Below are positions 8,742 to 17,463 of a DNA stretch of 47,849 nt, in pieces. Under the pieces are notes generated by a model that was not told where the DNA came from, made no database searches, and saw only the letters and a program-made list of their open reading frames with translations. The translations under genes were made by a program, and so were the position numbers. Source of the stretch: an uncultured Pelagibacteraceae bacterium (GTDB taxonomy: Bacteria; Pseudomonadota; Alphaproteobacteria; Pelagibacterales; Pelagibacteraceae); NCBI GenBank assembly GCA_902616675.1, contig CACMTV010000006.1:1-47849 (forward strand). Direction: 5' to 3'. The number at the start of each line of letters is the position of its first letter. The first letter of the stretch is position 1.

Positions 8742-9465
8742 ATTGTTCTTCATACTCATTATATTAGCTTCCTGTTCATCCGTAAGTGTTAACAAATATG
8801 AGAAGCCGGTTTTTAACTCAAAAGGGTTTGCTTATATTTATTCAATAGAAGACTATGAGAAAAAAATAATAAAGAAAAAAATTAATAATTATGAACCTGT
8901 AATAGCGCACAATCAGTTGAATAGAGGTGTTTTATTAAAAATTACAAATCCGAAAAACGGAAAAAATATTATTTTAAAGAATTCATTTAAATTAAATTAT
9001 CCTGATTTTTATAAAATTTTAATTACAAAAACTATTTCTGATCAAATAGGTCTAGATGCTAATTTTCCATTTGTAGAAGTTGAAGAATTAAAAAAAAATA
9101 AGAGTTTTATTGCAAAAAAAGCAGAAACCTATGAAGAAGAAAAACAATTACAAGTTAAAGCACCGATAGAAAAAGTTAAAATTAGCAATATCAGTAAAAC
9201 TATAAAAAAAACATCCAATAAGGAGCATAAATTTGTAATAGTTTTAGGAAATTTTTATTCGTTTGAATCAGCTAATCTTTTAAAAAAAAGGGTTAAAATG
9301 GAGTCACAATCACTAAGAGATAAGAAAATCACTATTTTAAAAAAGAATAAACATAATTTTGAGGTTTTTTTGGGCCCATATAAGACTATAAAAACAATTA
9401 AAAATGATTACATTGCATTAAAACAAATAAATTTTGATGAGGTAGATATAAAAATACATGACTAA
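8731..9465 (+). CDS. RlpA-position lipoprotein with C-terminal SPOR domain
   Basis: Residues 1-15 form a lipoprotein leader (FFILIILASC), so the product is probably anchored in the outer membrane. The C-terminal part, about residues 167-243, has the SPOR pattern (FVIVLGNFYSFESANLLKKRV, then FEVFLGPYKT), which binds denuded glycan at division sites. The middle resembles a worn double-psi beta-barrel (GVLLKITNPKNGKN) but lacks the GxASWYG motif of active RlpA. It lies between a lytic transglycosylase and a D-Ala-D-Ala carboxypeptidase, the usual place of rlpA in alphaproteobacteria. I infer a divergent RlpA; the assignment of the middle region is weak. Confidence 0.7.
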   Translation: MKYRLFFILIILASCSSVSVNKYEKPVFNSKGFAYIYSIEDYEKKIIKKKINNYEPVIAHNQLNRGVLLKITNPKNGKNIILKNSFKLNYPDFYKILITKTISDQIGLDANFPFVEVEELKKNKSFIAKKAETYEEEKQLQVKAPIEKVKISNISKTIKKTSNKEHKFVIVLGNFYSFESANLLKKRVKMESQSLRDKKITILKKNKHNFEVFLGPYKTIKTIKNDYIALKQINFDEVDIKIHD

Positions 9466-10609
9466 AATTATAATAAAATTGATTGCTTTATATTTTATAT
9501 TAATTGCAAATCTTTTTTCTAACCCTAAAGTTGATATTAAGACTGCGATATTAGTAGACTATGACTCCAATAAAATTATTTATGAATTGGAACCAGACAT
9601 GAGCATATATCCAGCATCAATGACAAAAATAATGACCTCAATAATAGTTTTTGATTTATTAAAAGATAACAAACTTTCGCTCGATGATAAATTTATTATT
9701 TCAGAAAAAGCTTGGAGATTATCGCAAAGCGGATATTCATCAATGTTCTTAATGATTAATGATGAAGTTTCAGTTGAAAATTTATTGAAGGGAATAATAA
9801 TTGCGTCTGGTAATGATGCCTGCGTTGCTATTGCCGAAGGTATTGCAGGAACCGAAGAAAATTTTGCTGATATAATGAATGAAAAGGCAAGTGAAATTGG
9901 TATGACTAATACAAATTTTGCAAATTCTTCTGGGATCAATGACCCAGATAATTATTCCACTGTTCGTGATATAGCTATGATGTCACAATATTTAATCAAA
10001 AATCATCCTGATTATTATGAATGGTTTAAAGAAACAGAATTCACTTGGGATAGAACAGGAGGAGATCCTATAACTCAAGGAAATCGTAATCCATTATTAT
10101 ATAAAAGAGTTGGAGTAGACGGAATTAAAACAGGTTATTTGGCTGTAGAAAAATACTCTCTAGCAAGTTCAATGAAAAGAGATCAAAGAAGGTTAATTGC
10201 TGTAGCTAGCGGATTTCAAACTAAAAATGCAAGATCAAGTGGATCGTTAAAGATTCTGAGCTGGGGTTTTAGAAACACAGACACATTTCAAATTTCAAAG
10301 AAAGATGAAACTATATTTCCAATAAAATCTTGGCTAGGAAAAAAAAGCTATATTGATGGAAAAACAAAAGAAGATATCTTTTTAACTTTAAAAAAAAAGC
10401 AAGCTAGAAATCTAAAAGTTTATATAAAATATAACGGTCCAGTCAAAGCTCCAGTAAAAAAAGATCAAAAAATTGGACAAATAGAAGTTTTTGTTAAAGA
10501 TGAACTAGTAAAAAATGTTCCAATATACGCGTCCGAAAATGTTGATAAAGTAAATGTATTCAAAAGTCTATTTATGTCGTTAAATTATTTGATTTGGGGA
10601 GATGTATAA
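9458..10609 (+). CDS. dacC: D-alanyl-D-alanine carboxypeptidase (penicillin-binding protein 5/6 type)
   Basis: This periplasmic serine peptidase removes the terminal D-Ala from peptidoglycan stem peptides. A signal peptide covers residues 1-21. All three catalytic motifs are present: SMTK with Ser54 and Lys57, SGN in IIASGNDACVAIAEG near residue 120, and KTG in GIKTGYL near residue 220. The 383-residue length includes the C-terminal beta domain after the catalytic domain. It overlaps the upstream SPOR lipoprotein by 8 bases and tmk by 8 bases. The gene name follows the usual naming in this neighbourhood; dacA or dacF would be equally defensible. Confidence 0.9.
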   Translation: MTKIIIKLIALYFILIANLFSNPKVDIKTAILVDYDSNKIIYELEPDMSIYPASMTKIMTSIIVFDLLKDNKLSLDDKFIISEKAWRLSQSGYSSMFLMINDEVSVENLLKGIIIASGNDACVAIAEGIAGTEENFADIMNEKASEIGMTNTNFANSSGINDPDNYSTVRDIAMMSQYLIKNHPDYYEWFKETEFTWDRTGGDPITQGNRNPLLYKRVGVDGIKTGYLAVEKYSLASSMKRDQRRLIAVASGFQTKNARSSGSLKILSWGFRNTDTFQISKKDETIFPIKSWLGKKSYIDGKTKEDIFLTLKKKQARNLKVYIKYNGPVKAPVKKDQKIGQIEVFVKDELVKNVPIYASENVDKVNVFKSLFMSLNYLIWGDV

Positions 10610-11246
10610 AAAGAGTTTTTTCATTGTTTTTGAAGGAATAGAGGGGAGTGGCAAATCCTACCAATCAAAAATTTTATACCGTAAATTAAAAAAAATTAAT
10701 AAAAACGTTATTTATACAAGAGAACCGGGTGGCACCAAAAGCGCAGAGATAATTCGTAAAATAATTTTAAAAGATTACTTTGAAAAAAACAAAAAAATAA
10801 AATTTGATAAATATACAGACACTTTATTATATCTAGCAGCTAGAAACGAACATATTAAAAATAAGATAAAACCCGCTATTAAAAATAAAAAAATAATTAT
10901 TTGTGATAGATTTATAGACTCTACTATGGCCTATCAAGTATACGGAAAAAAAGTTTCAATGAATTTTATCAACAATATACACAAACAAGTTCTTGGTAAA
11001 ATAAAACCCGATATAACATTTGTTTTAAAGGTTACGAAACAATCTTTTTTAAAAAGATTAAAAAAAAGAAAATCAAGAAATAGATACGATAATTTCCCAG
11101 TAAAGTTTTATATTAAAGCACAAAATGCATTTTTAAAAATTTCTAAAAAAAAGAAAAACCACATAGTATTAGAGTCATCAGAAAATTCAACGATTCTTCA
11201 AAAAAAAATATTTCAAATTATCAAAAAAAAAATTGGAATTAAATGA
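10602..11246 (+). CDS. tmk: Thymidylate kinase
   Basis: Tmk phosphorylates dTMP to dTDP with ATP in the cytoplasm. The P-loop EGIEGSGKS is at residues 11-19, the DRF motif at residues 102-104, and the TREPGGT substrate loop near residues 39-45. A lysine- and arginine-rich LID region follows. The length of 214 residues is normal. The gene overlaps dacC by 8 bases and holB by 4 bases; tmk-holB-metG-tatD is a standard bacterial order. Confidence 0.95.
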   Translation: MYKKSFFIVFEGIEGSGKSYQSKILYRKLKKINKNVIYTREPGGTKSAEIIRKIILKDYFEKNKKIKFDKYTDTLLYLAARNEHIKNKIKPAIKNKKIIICDRFIDSTMAYQVYGKKVSMNFINNIHKQVLGKIKPDITFVLKVTKQSFLKRLKKRKSRNRYDNFPVKFYIKAQNAFLKISKKKKNHIVLESSENSTILQKKIFQIIKKKIGIK

Positions 11247-12136
11247 GCTCAAATAAACTGTATGGTTTAGAAAAACATTTTTTGGATTTAATTAAATTAT
11301 ATACTCTGAATAAATTACCTAAAGTTATTATGCTTTCAGGTAAAAAGGGACAGGGTAAGTTTACGTTAACACATCATTTAATAACCTACTTTTTTGATAA
11401 AAATAATTATGATTTAAAATCATTTGCAATAAATGAAAAAAATAAATTAGTTTTTGATATTAAAGAAAATTACAATGCTAATGTTATTTATTTTAACTGC
11501 CTAAATAATAATGTAAAAATTGATGATATAAGAAAGCTCAGGATAAGTTTGCAAAAATCGTCAATAGATAATTCTAAACGTTTTATAATTTTTGACGATG
11601 TTGAATGCTTAAACGTCAATTGTGTTAATGCGCTTCTTAAAACAATTGAAGAACCATCTGATATCAATTATTTTATTATAATAAACAATCAAACTCAAAA
11701 AATATTAGATACTTTAAAATCTCGCTCTATAGAAATAAGGTTTTTTTTGAATAAAAATGAAAAAATAAATATTATTGAAAAATTAGCATTAAATTTTAAT
11801 ATTGATAAAAAAATTAATTTAAATAATTCGACTTTAACACCAGGAATGTATTTAAAATTTAACAAAATAGTTACTGAAGAAAAAATTGATTTGGATATGA
11901 GGTTAATAACAAATATAGAAAAATTGTTAAAACTGAATAAAGTTAAAAAAGATATTGATTATTTTAACTTTGCAATATATTTGACAAATCAATATTACCT
12001 CGACAAGTCGAAAAACCAACTAAACATTGAAAATTATAATGATAGTAGAATTAACATTATAAAAAAACTACATGAGTCTAATAAATTAAATTTAAATCAA
12101 GCTAATTTAATTACAGAATTAGAAAATTATATTTAG
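11243..12136 (+). CDS. holB: DNA polymerase III subunit delta'
   Basis: The product is the delta' clamp-loader subunit. It keeps a P-loop-like GKKGQGKFTLT near residues 33-43 and the sensor-like block FIIFDDVECLNVNCVNALLKTIEEP, which identifies the family. The rest is poorly conserved and rich in Asn and Lys, as expected for this subunit in an AT-rich genome. At 297 residues it is short but within range. It overlaps tmk by 4 bases and metG by one base (TAGTG), and the position between tmk and metG supports the call. Confidence 0.87.
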   Translation: MSSNKLYGLEKHFLDLIKLYTLNKLPKVIMLSGKKGQGKFTLTHHLITYFFDKNNYDLKSFAINEKNKLVFDIKENYNANVIYFNCLNNNVKIDDIRKLRISLQKSSIDNSKRFIIFDDVECLNVNCVNALLKTIEEPSDINYFIIINNQTQKILDTLKSRSIEIRFFLNKNEKINIIEKLALNFNIDKKINLNNSTLTPGMYLKFNKIVTEEKIDLDMRLITNIEKLLKLNKVKKDIDYFNFAIYLTNQYYLDKSKNQLNIENYNDSRINIIKKLHESNKLNLNQANLITELENYI

Positions 12137-13671
12137 TGAATAAAAAAAAATATTATATAACTACTCCTATCTATTATCCCTCAGGAAAACCACACATGGG
12201 TCATGCATATTCTAGTATAATTGCAGATGTAATAGCTCGATACAAAAGATTGGAAGGTTATGAGGTATATTTTTTAACTGGTACTGATGAACATGGATTA
12301 AAAATTCAAAGAGAAGCTGAAAAAAATAAGAAAGATACGCAAAAATTTTGCAATGAATTATCTGAAAAATTTAAAGAGCTAACAAAGATTTTAAATTTAT
12401 CGAACAATGACTTTATTAGAACAACTGAAAAAAGACATTACAGATCTGTAGAAGATTTATGGAAAAAACTAGAAAAATCTGGTGATATATATTTAGACAA
12501 ATATAAAGGTTGGTACTCTGTTTCAGACGAAGCTTATTATGATGATGATGAAATCATTGAACAAGCTGGTTCAAAAATATCCAAATTATCAGGATCTAAA
12601 GTTGAATGGGTTGAGGAAGAATCTTACTTTTTTAAACTTTCATCTTGGGCAAAAAGGCTTCTTGACCATTATAAATCTCATCCTAATTTCATTTTACCTG
12701 CCTCAAGAAATAATGAAGTAGTAAAATTTGTAGAAAAAGGTCTAAAAGATTTATCTGTTAGTAGAACATCTTTCTCATGGGGCATACCAGTACCAAAAAA
12801 TCAAAAACATATTATATATGTATGGTTAGATGCCCTTACTAACTATTTAAGTGCTCTTAACTATCCTGATACATCTTCAGATCTTTACAAAAGTTTTTGG
12901 CCAGCTGACTTACATATTATTGGTAAAGATATTTTAAGATTTCATGCAATATACTGGCCAGCCTTTTTAATGGCAGCCAAATTACCTTTACCTAAAAGAA
13001 TATTTGGTCACGGATGGATTCTTTCAGACGAAAAAAAAATGTCTAAGTCTTTAGGAAATATTCTTGATCCGATAGATATAATTGAAAACTATGGAATTGA
13101 TCAGTTAAGATATTATTTAATTAAAGAAGTTTCACTTGGTAATGATGGAAACGTATCTTTAAATAATCTTAAGAATTGTATAAATAATGACTTAGCCAAT
13201 AATTACGGCAATTTATGTCAAAGAGTATTTTCTTTTTTGAAAAAGAATTGTTCAAATAAAATTCCACAAACTGATACGTTTACAAATGAAGACAAAGCAC
13301 TAACAAGCAAACTTAAAAATGATATTGATAAATTAAATCAATTAATAGATGAACAGGATTTAAATATTTATATAAAAAAAGTTATTGAGTATTCATTTGA
13401 CTCAAATAAATATTTTAATGATTCAGAACCATGGTCCCTTAAAAAAACTGACGAAAATAGAATGAATTCAGTTTTATACTCAATAGTCGAACAAATTAAA
13501 AATATTAGTATTCTTTTGCTACCTATCATTCCTAATAGTGCAAATAAAATACTAGATGTTATAAATGTAAGTAAAGATCAAAGGGTAATTTCTGATATAA
13601 ATAAAAGTAAAACATTAAATCACAATAAAGAATTGGGAAAAATTGAAATTTTGTTTAAAAAGGTAGAATAA
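12136..13671 (+). CDS. metG: Methionyl-tRNA synthetase
   Basis: MetG charges tRNA-Met in the cytoplasm. The class I motifs are clear: PIYYPSGKPHMGHAYS with HMGH at residues 20-23, and KMSKS at residues 301-305. The block ESYFFKLSSWAKRL and the anticodon-binding region WSLKKT are also present. At 511 residues it is the short form without the zinc-knuckle cysteines and without the C-terminal tRNA-binding dimer domain. Translation starts at GTG (12136), which overlaps the holB stop TAG by one base. No in-frame ATG lies near the family N-terminus, so the GTG start is favoured. Confidence 0.96.
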   Translation: MNKKKYYITTPIYYPSGKPHMGHAYSSIIADVIARYKRLEGYEVYFLTGTDEHGLKIQREAEKNKKDTQKFCNELSEKFKELTKILNLSNNDFIRTTEKRHYRSVEDLWKKLEKSGDIYLDKYKGWYSVSDEAYYDDDEIIEQAGSKISKLSGSKVEWVEEESYFFKLSSWAKRLLDHYKSHPNFILPASRNNEVVKFVEKGLKDLSVSRTSFSWGIPVPKNQKHIIYVWLDALTNYLSALNYPDTSSDLYKSFWPADLHIIGKDILRFHAIYWPAFLMAAKLPLPKRIFGHGWILSDEKKMSKSLGNILDPIDIIENYGIDQLRYYLIKEVSLGNDGNVSLNNLKNCINNDLANNYGNLCQRVFSFLKKNCSNKIPQTDTFTNEDKALTSKLKNDIDKLNQLIDEQDLNIYIKKVIEYSFDSNKYFNDSEPWSLKKTDENRMNSVLYSIVEQIKNISILLLPIIPNSANKILDVINVSKDQRVISDINKSKTLNHNKELGKIEILFKKVE

Positions 13672-14447
13672 TGATTATAGACTCACATTGTCATCTTGAT
13701 TACGAACCAATGTTTTCAAACTTGGATGACGTTATAAAAAGAGCAAAAGACTCTGATGTAAAATTTATGCTAACAATTTCAGTGGCAGATAAAAAATTTG
13801 ATGTTATTCTAAATATAACGAAAAAATTCAAAAATGTTTATGGCACTTATGGAATACACCCCCATGAAGCCAAAAATCATAAAGAAATAAATAAAGACAT
13901 AATTTTAAAAAAGATTAATATGAGTAAAAAGATTATTGGCATTGGTGAAACAGGTTTAGATTTTTATTATAACCATTCAGATAAAAATGATCAAATTAGA
14001 TTGTTCGAGGAGCATATCAATGCATCAATTGATAGCAATTTACCAATAATAGTTCATTCTAGAGAAGCAGAGGATCTAACCTATGAAATTCTTTCAAAAT
14101 ATTCAAAAAAAAAAGATTTGAAAATACTAATGCATTGTTTCACAGGAACTAAAATATTTGCCAAAAAACTTTTAGAATTAAACGCCTTTTTTTCAGCTAG
14201 TGGAATTATCACATTTAAAAAAACGAATGAATTGAAAGAAACATTTAAAACAATTCCATTAAGTAAAATATTAATCGAGACTGATGCTCCTTATTTATCT
14301 CCAGAACCGTTAAGAGGAAAATCAAACGAGCCATCAAATGTTGTTTATACAGCTAAGTATTTGTCTAACTTAAAAGATACTGACTTTAAAGACTTTTGTG
14401 ATACAACTTCAAATAATTTTTTTAAGCTCTTTGGTAATCTAAATTGA
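13671..14447 (+). CDS. tatD: TatD-family metal-dependent deoxyribonuclease
   Basis: TatD proteins are cytoplasmic metal-dependent hydrolases of the amidohydrolase fold with 3'-5' DNase activity. The N-terminal metal ligands are in DSHCHLD (His6, His8). GIHPHEA, GETGLDFYY, PIIVHSRE, LMHCFTG and ETDAPYLSP follow in the standard order. The length of 258 residues is normal. It overlaps metG by one base and the downstream hydrolase by 4 bases. YcfH would be an equivalent family name. Confidence 0.93.
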   Translation: MIIDSHCHLDYEPMFSNLDDVIKRAKDSDVKFMLTISVADKKFDVILNITKKFKNVYGTYGIHPHEAKNHKEINKDIILKKINMSKKIIGIGETGLDFYYNHSDKNDQIRLFEEHINASIDSNLPIIVHSREAEDLTYEILSKYSKKKDLKILMHCFTGTKIFAKKLLELNAFFSASGIITFKKTNELKETFKTIPLSKILIETDAPYLSPEPLRGKSNEPSNVVYTAKYLSNLKDTDFKDFCDTTSNNFFKLFGNLN

Positions 14448-15214
14448 AAAATAAATTTACAATTCTTGGCTGTGGTAGTTCACTTGGTGCACCTTGGATT
14501 ACAAACTATTGGGGTAAATTGAATAAAAAAAATAAAAAAAATATTAGAACCAGATGCTGTGCTCATATACAGTATCAAAATATTTCTATTTTAATAGATA
14601 CATCTCCAGATATTAAAGAACAAATTAAAAAAAACAAAATAAAGGATATTGATGCAGTTATTTATACTCATGAACATGCAGATCAAACAGTAGGAATATT
14701 CGAATTAAGACCTTTTTTTTGGAAAAATAAAAAAAAAATTCCAGTTTATGGAAGTAAACGTACATCTCATCTTTTGAAGCAGAAATATACCTTCTGCTTT
14801 TCACAGAGATCAGGCTACAAACCTATTATGAGCTCTAATACATTTAATGAGCATTTTAGCATTAAAAAAAATGGTAAATTATTAAAGATAAGAGCAATTG
14901 AATTACAGCACGGAATGATTAAAGCAAATGGCTTCGTTTTCAACAAAGTTGCATACTTAAGTGATTGCAATAAAATTCCGAAAAAATCATTTTACCAATT
15001 AAAAGGTTTAAATTATCTCATAATTGACTGTCTCAGAAAAAACCCACATCCATCACATTTTAATTTTGATGAGGCTGTTAGTATTGCAAAAGAACTCTCT
15101 CCTAAAAAAACAATTTTAACTAATTTACATGTTGATCTTGACTATAAAGCCTTAAAGAAAAAGTTGCCAAAAAATATTGTTCCGGCTTATGATGGTTTGT
15201 CTTTTAACTTTTAA
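14444..15214 (+). CDS. PhnP-like metallo-beta-lactamase-fold hydrolase with His-to-Gln change
   Basis: The 256-residue protein has the fold and length of PhnP-type phosphodiesterases, which commonly follow tatD. Likely ligands are seen in THEHAD (His76, His78, Asp80), IELQHG, YLSDCNKIP and NLHVDLDY. The canonical HxHxDH motif reads HEHADQ, so the last histidine, a ligand of the second metal, is Gln81. Activity may therefore be altered or depend on one metal. The start is TTG at 14444, overlapping the tatD stop by 4 bases; no suitable ATG exists nearby. It is convergent with the glutathione peroxidase gene, with an 11-base overlap. Confidence 0.82.
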   Translation: MKNKFTILGCGSSLGAPWITNYWGKLNKKNKKNIRTRCCAHIQYQNISILIDTSPDIKEQIKKNKIKDIDAVIYTHEHADQTVGIFELRPFFWKNKKKIPVYGSKRTSHLLKQKYTFCFSQRSGYKPIMSSNTFNEHFSIKKNGKLLKIRAIELQHGMIKANGFVFNKVAYLSDCNKIPKKSFYQLKGLNYLIIDCLRKNPHPSHFNFDEAVSIAKELSPKKTILTNLHVDLDYKALKKKLPKNIVPAYDGLSFNF

Positions 15215-15746
15215 TTTCTTTGTTAATTACGTTTAAAAATTTTTTTGAGTTAGGTTTAGTAAAAGATGCAAAAGTATCCAACACTTTACCATCTTTTCCA
15301 ACAATAATTTTATGAAAATTCCATTTTGGTATTGCTCCTATACCATGATTTTTTTTAGCCCATTTAAAGAAATCATGGGCATTATTTCCAATAACATCTA
15401 CTTTTTCAGACATCGGAAATGTTATACCAAAATTAGCCTCACAAAATTTTTTAATTTCAGCATTATTTTTTGGTTCTTGTTTAAAATTATTTGTAGGGAC
15501 ACCTATTACTACAAGTTCATTTTTATATTCTGTGTATAATTTTTGTAAATCATTGTATTGAGGCGTATAACCACACCTGCTTGCAACATTAACTACGACA
15601 ATTACTTTGTTATTATAATCTTTCAAATTAATTTGATTTCCATCTAATCCTTTAAAAGTAAAATCATATGCTAGTTTGCGATAGTCAGCAGATAAATTAG
15701 AAAAAAAACCAAAGATCATGATAGTAACTATTATTTTTTTTATCAT
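15204..15746 (-). CDS. Glutathione peroxidase family protein, secreted
   Basis: The family reduces hydroperoxides with thiols. The active-site motif ASRCGYTPQYNDLQKLY carries Cys58, a cysteine rather than selenocysteine. The second motif WNFHKIIVGKDG supplies the conserved Trp and Asn. Residues 1-20 form a cleavable-looking signal peptide, so a periplasmic role in peroxide defence is likely. The length of 180 residues is normal for a bacterial member with a leader. It lies one base downstream of the NifU-like gene and is convergent with the PhnP-like hydrolase gene. Confidence 0.9.
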   Translation of the reverse strand: MIKKIIVTIMIFGFFSNLSADYRKLAYDFTFKGLDGNQINLKDYNNKVIVVVNVASRCGYTPQYNDLQKLYTEYKNELVVIGVPTNNFKQEPKNNAEIKKFCEANFGITFPMSEKVDVIGNNAHDFFKWAKKNHGIGAIPKWNFHKIIVGKDGKVLDTFASFTKPNSKKFLNVINKEIKS

Positions 15747-15747
15747 A

Positions 15748-16134
15748 TCATTTAATTGCCTTATAAAATGCTTTAAATGGTAAAAGTATACAATCTTTTC
15801 TATTCATATATTTATCTTTCAACAAATAATTCAAATTATTAAATTTTTTTGGCACCTTTTTACTAAAATTTAAATATTTGCTTAAATTCTTTTTTAAGTC
15901 ACTTAAGTTAGTATTTTTTGCTATATTTGCCAATGTGCTCGCAGAAGCTTGACAAAAAATACATGCTTCAGTTTCATATCTTAATTCTTGAATAGTATTT
16001 TTTTTTAATGAAATTTCTATGGATATTTTGTCGCCACAAATTGAGTTCTTTAGATTAGTTTTATAAGTATAGTTGTTCTTTAAACCGTAAAATTTAGTAT
16101 TAGATGCGATTTTCAATAATCTTTTATCGATCAT
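15748..16134 (-). CDS. NifU/IscU-like iron-sulfur scaffold protein
   Basis: The 128-residue protein has the spacing of an IscU/SufU N-terminal fold: Cys33 in SICGDKI, a Cys58-x2-Cys61 pair in ACIFCQASAS, and Cys115 in RKDCILLPFKA. These correspond to the cluster-binding or zinc-binding cysteines of the family. It is probably a soluble scaffold or transfer protein for Fe-S assembly. It is expressed between nhaA (4-base overlap) and the glutathione peroxidase gene, away from any visible isc or suf operon. A stand-alone role is inference. Confidence 0.8.
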   Translation of the reverse strand: MIDKRLLKIASNTKFYGLKNNYTYKTNLKNSICGDKISIEISLKKNTIQELRYETEACIFCQASASTLANIAKNTNLSDLKKNLSKYLNFSKKVPKKFNNLNYLLKDKYMNRKDCILLPFKAFYKAIK

Positions 16135-17303
16135 TTTCTACTAGCGAATAATAGCAAAAAGTAACCACATAAAGTAGACAATAGTGAGCCTGTAAGCACA
16201 CCAATTTTTACACCGTCGCTAAACTCTAAGTTATTTGCAAAAGCAAGATTGCCCACGAATAAACTCATAGTAAAACCGATACCTGTTAATATAGAGACCG
16301 CATAAAGTGACATCCAGTTTGAGTTGTTCGGTTTATCTGCAAACTTAAAGTAGATAGACAAATAGGAAAATAAAAATACTCCGATTTGTTTTCCAAAAAA
16401 TAATCCACAAACTATGCCTAAAGGTACTGGATTTAACAATGTTGCAAAAGATAACCCCTCTAAAGACACACCTGCGTTTGCAAAAGCAAATATTGGCATA
16501 ATTCCAAATGCTACGTAAGGGGAGATGGCATGTTCAAGCTTTAATAATAAAGAGTTTTTCTCTTTTTTAGTATCGTGAGGAATAGTCAAAGCTAATAAAA
16601 CTCCAGCAATTGTTGCATGAATTCCTGATTGATGTGTAAATTCCCATAAAAATATTCCAACTACTAAATAAGGAGTAAATGATCTTATATTTAATCTATT
16701 TAAAATTATTAGTAATAACATCGCAACAGCCATTAGTATTAAGTAAGTTGTTTGTATATTACCCGAATAAAAGAAAGCTATTATTATTATTGCTCCAAGA
16801 TCGTCAATAATTGCTAAAGCAGTTAGAAAAACTTTTAAAGAAATAGGAACTCTTTTTCCAAGCAATGATAATACTCCTAATGAAAAGGCGATATCAGTTG
16901 CTGACGGTATTGCCCAACCGTTAAGTCTTGTGCTGTCATCAATATTAATTATTATATATATAGCAGCTGGAACTACCATTCCGCCAACAGCCCCTATAAT
17001 TGGCAGCATTGCCTGTTTTGGATTTGAAAGTTCACCTTTAACAAATTCTCTTTTAATTTCTAAAGACACTAAGAAAAAAAAGATAGCCATCAATACATCG
17101 TTAATCCAATGAAGAACACTTAATTTTAATCCAAAATCTTCAGTTCCAAGTGTAAAATAACTTTCTAATATTTTAAAATAATTTTCACCTAAACTACTAT
17201 TACTAATAAACAAAGCTATCACCGCTGCAAAGAGTAGAACCAAACCTGATGCTGACTCTAGTTTAAAGAAATATTTAAAAGATTTTGAAATATATTGGAT
17301 CAT
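16131..17303 (-). CDS. nhaA: Na+/H+ antiporter NhaA
   Basis: NhaA exports sodium in exchange for protons across the inner membrane. The 390-residue protein has about 12 hydrophobic segments. Diagnostic blocks include VLHWINDVLMAIFFFLVSLEIKREF, the paired aspartates in AIIDDLGAIIIIAFFY and WAIPSATDIAFSLGVL, and the C-terminal GIGFTMSLFVGNLAF. The length is standard. It is the first gene of a three-gene minus-strand unit, with its start 76 bases from the divergent tRNA-Pro. Sodium homeostasis fits a marine organism. Confidence 0.96.
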   Translation of the reverse strand: MIQYISKSFKYFFKLESASGLVLLFAAVIALFISNSSLGENYFKILESYFTLGTEDFGLKLSVLHWINDVLMAIFFFLVSLEIKREFVKGELSNPKQAMLPIIGAVGGMVVPAAIYIIINIDDSTRLNGWAIPSATDIAFSLGVLSLLGKRVPISLKVFLTALAIIDDLGAIIIIAFFYSGNIQTTYLILMAVAMLLLIILNRLNIRSFTPYLVVGIFLWEFTHQSGIHATIAGVLLALTIPHDTKKEKNSLLLKLEHAISPYVAFGIMPIFAFANAGVSLEGLSFATLLNPVPLGIVCGLFFGKQIGVFLFSYLSIYFKFADKPNNSNWMSLYAVSILTGIGFTMSLFVGNLAFANNLEFSDGVKIGVLTGSLLSTLCGYFLLLFASRK

Positions 17304-17379
17304 TTAGTTATTTCTTACTAATATAACAAAAATCTTTCAATTGCCAAAAAGTCATATATAACCTATATAAATAGACTTT

Positions 17380-17456
<77 letters not shown>

Positions 17457-17463
17457 AAATCAT

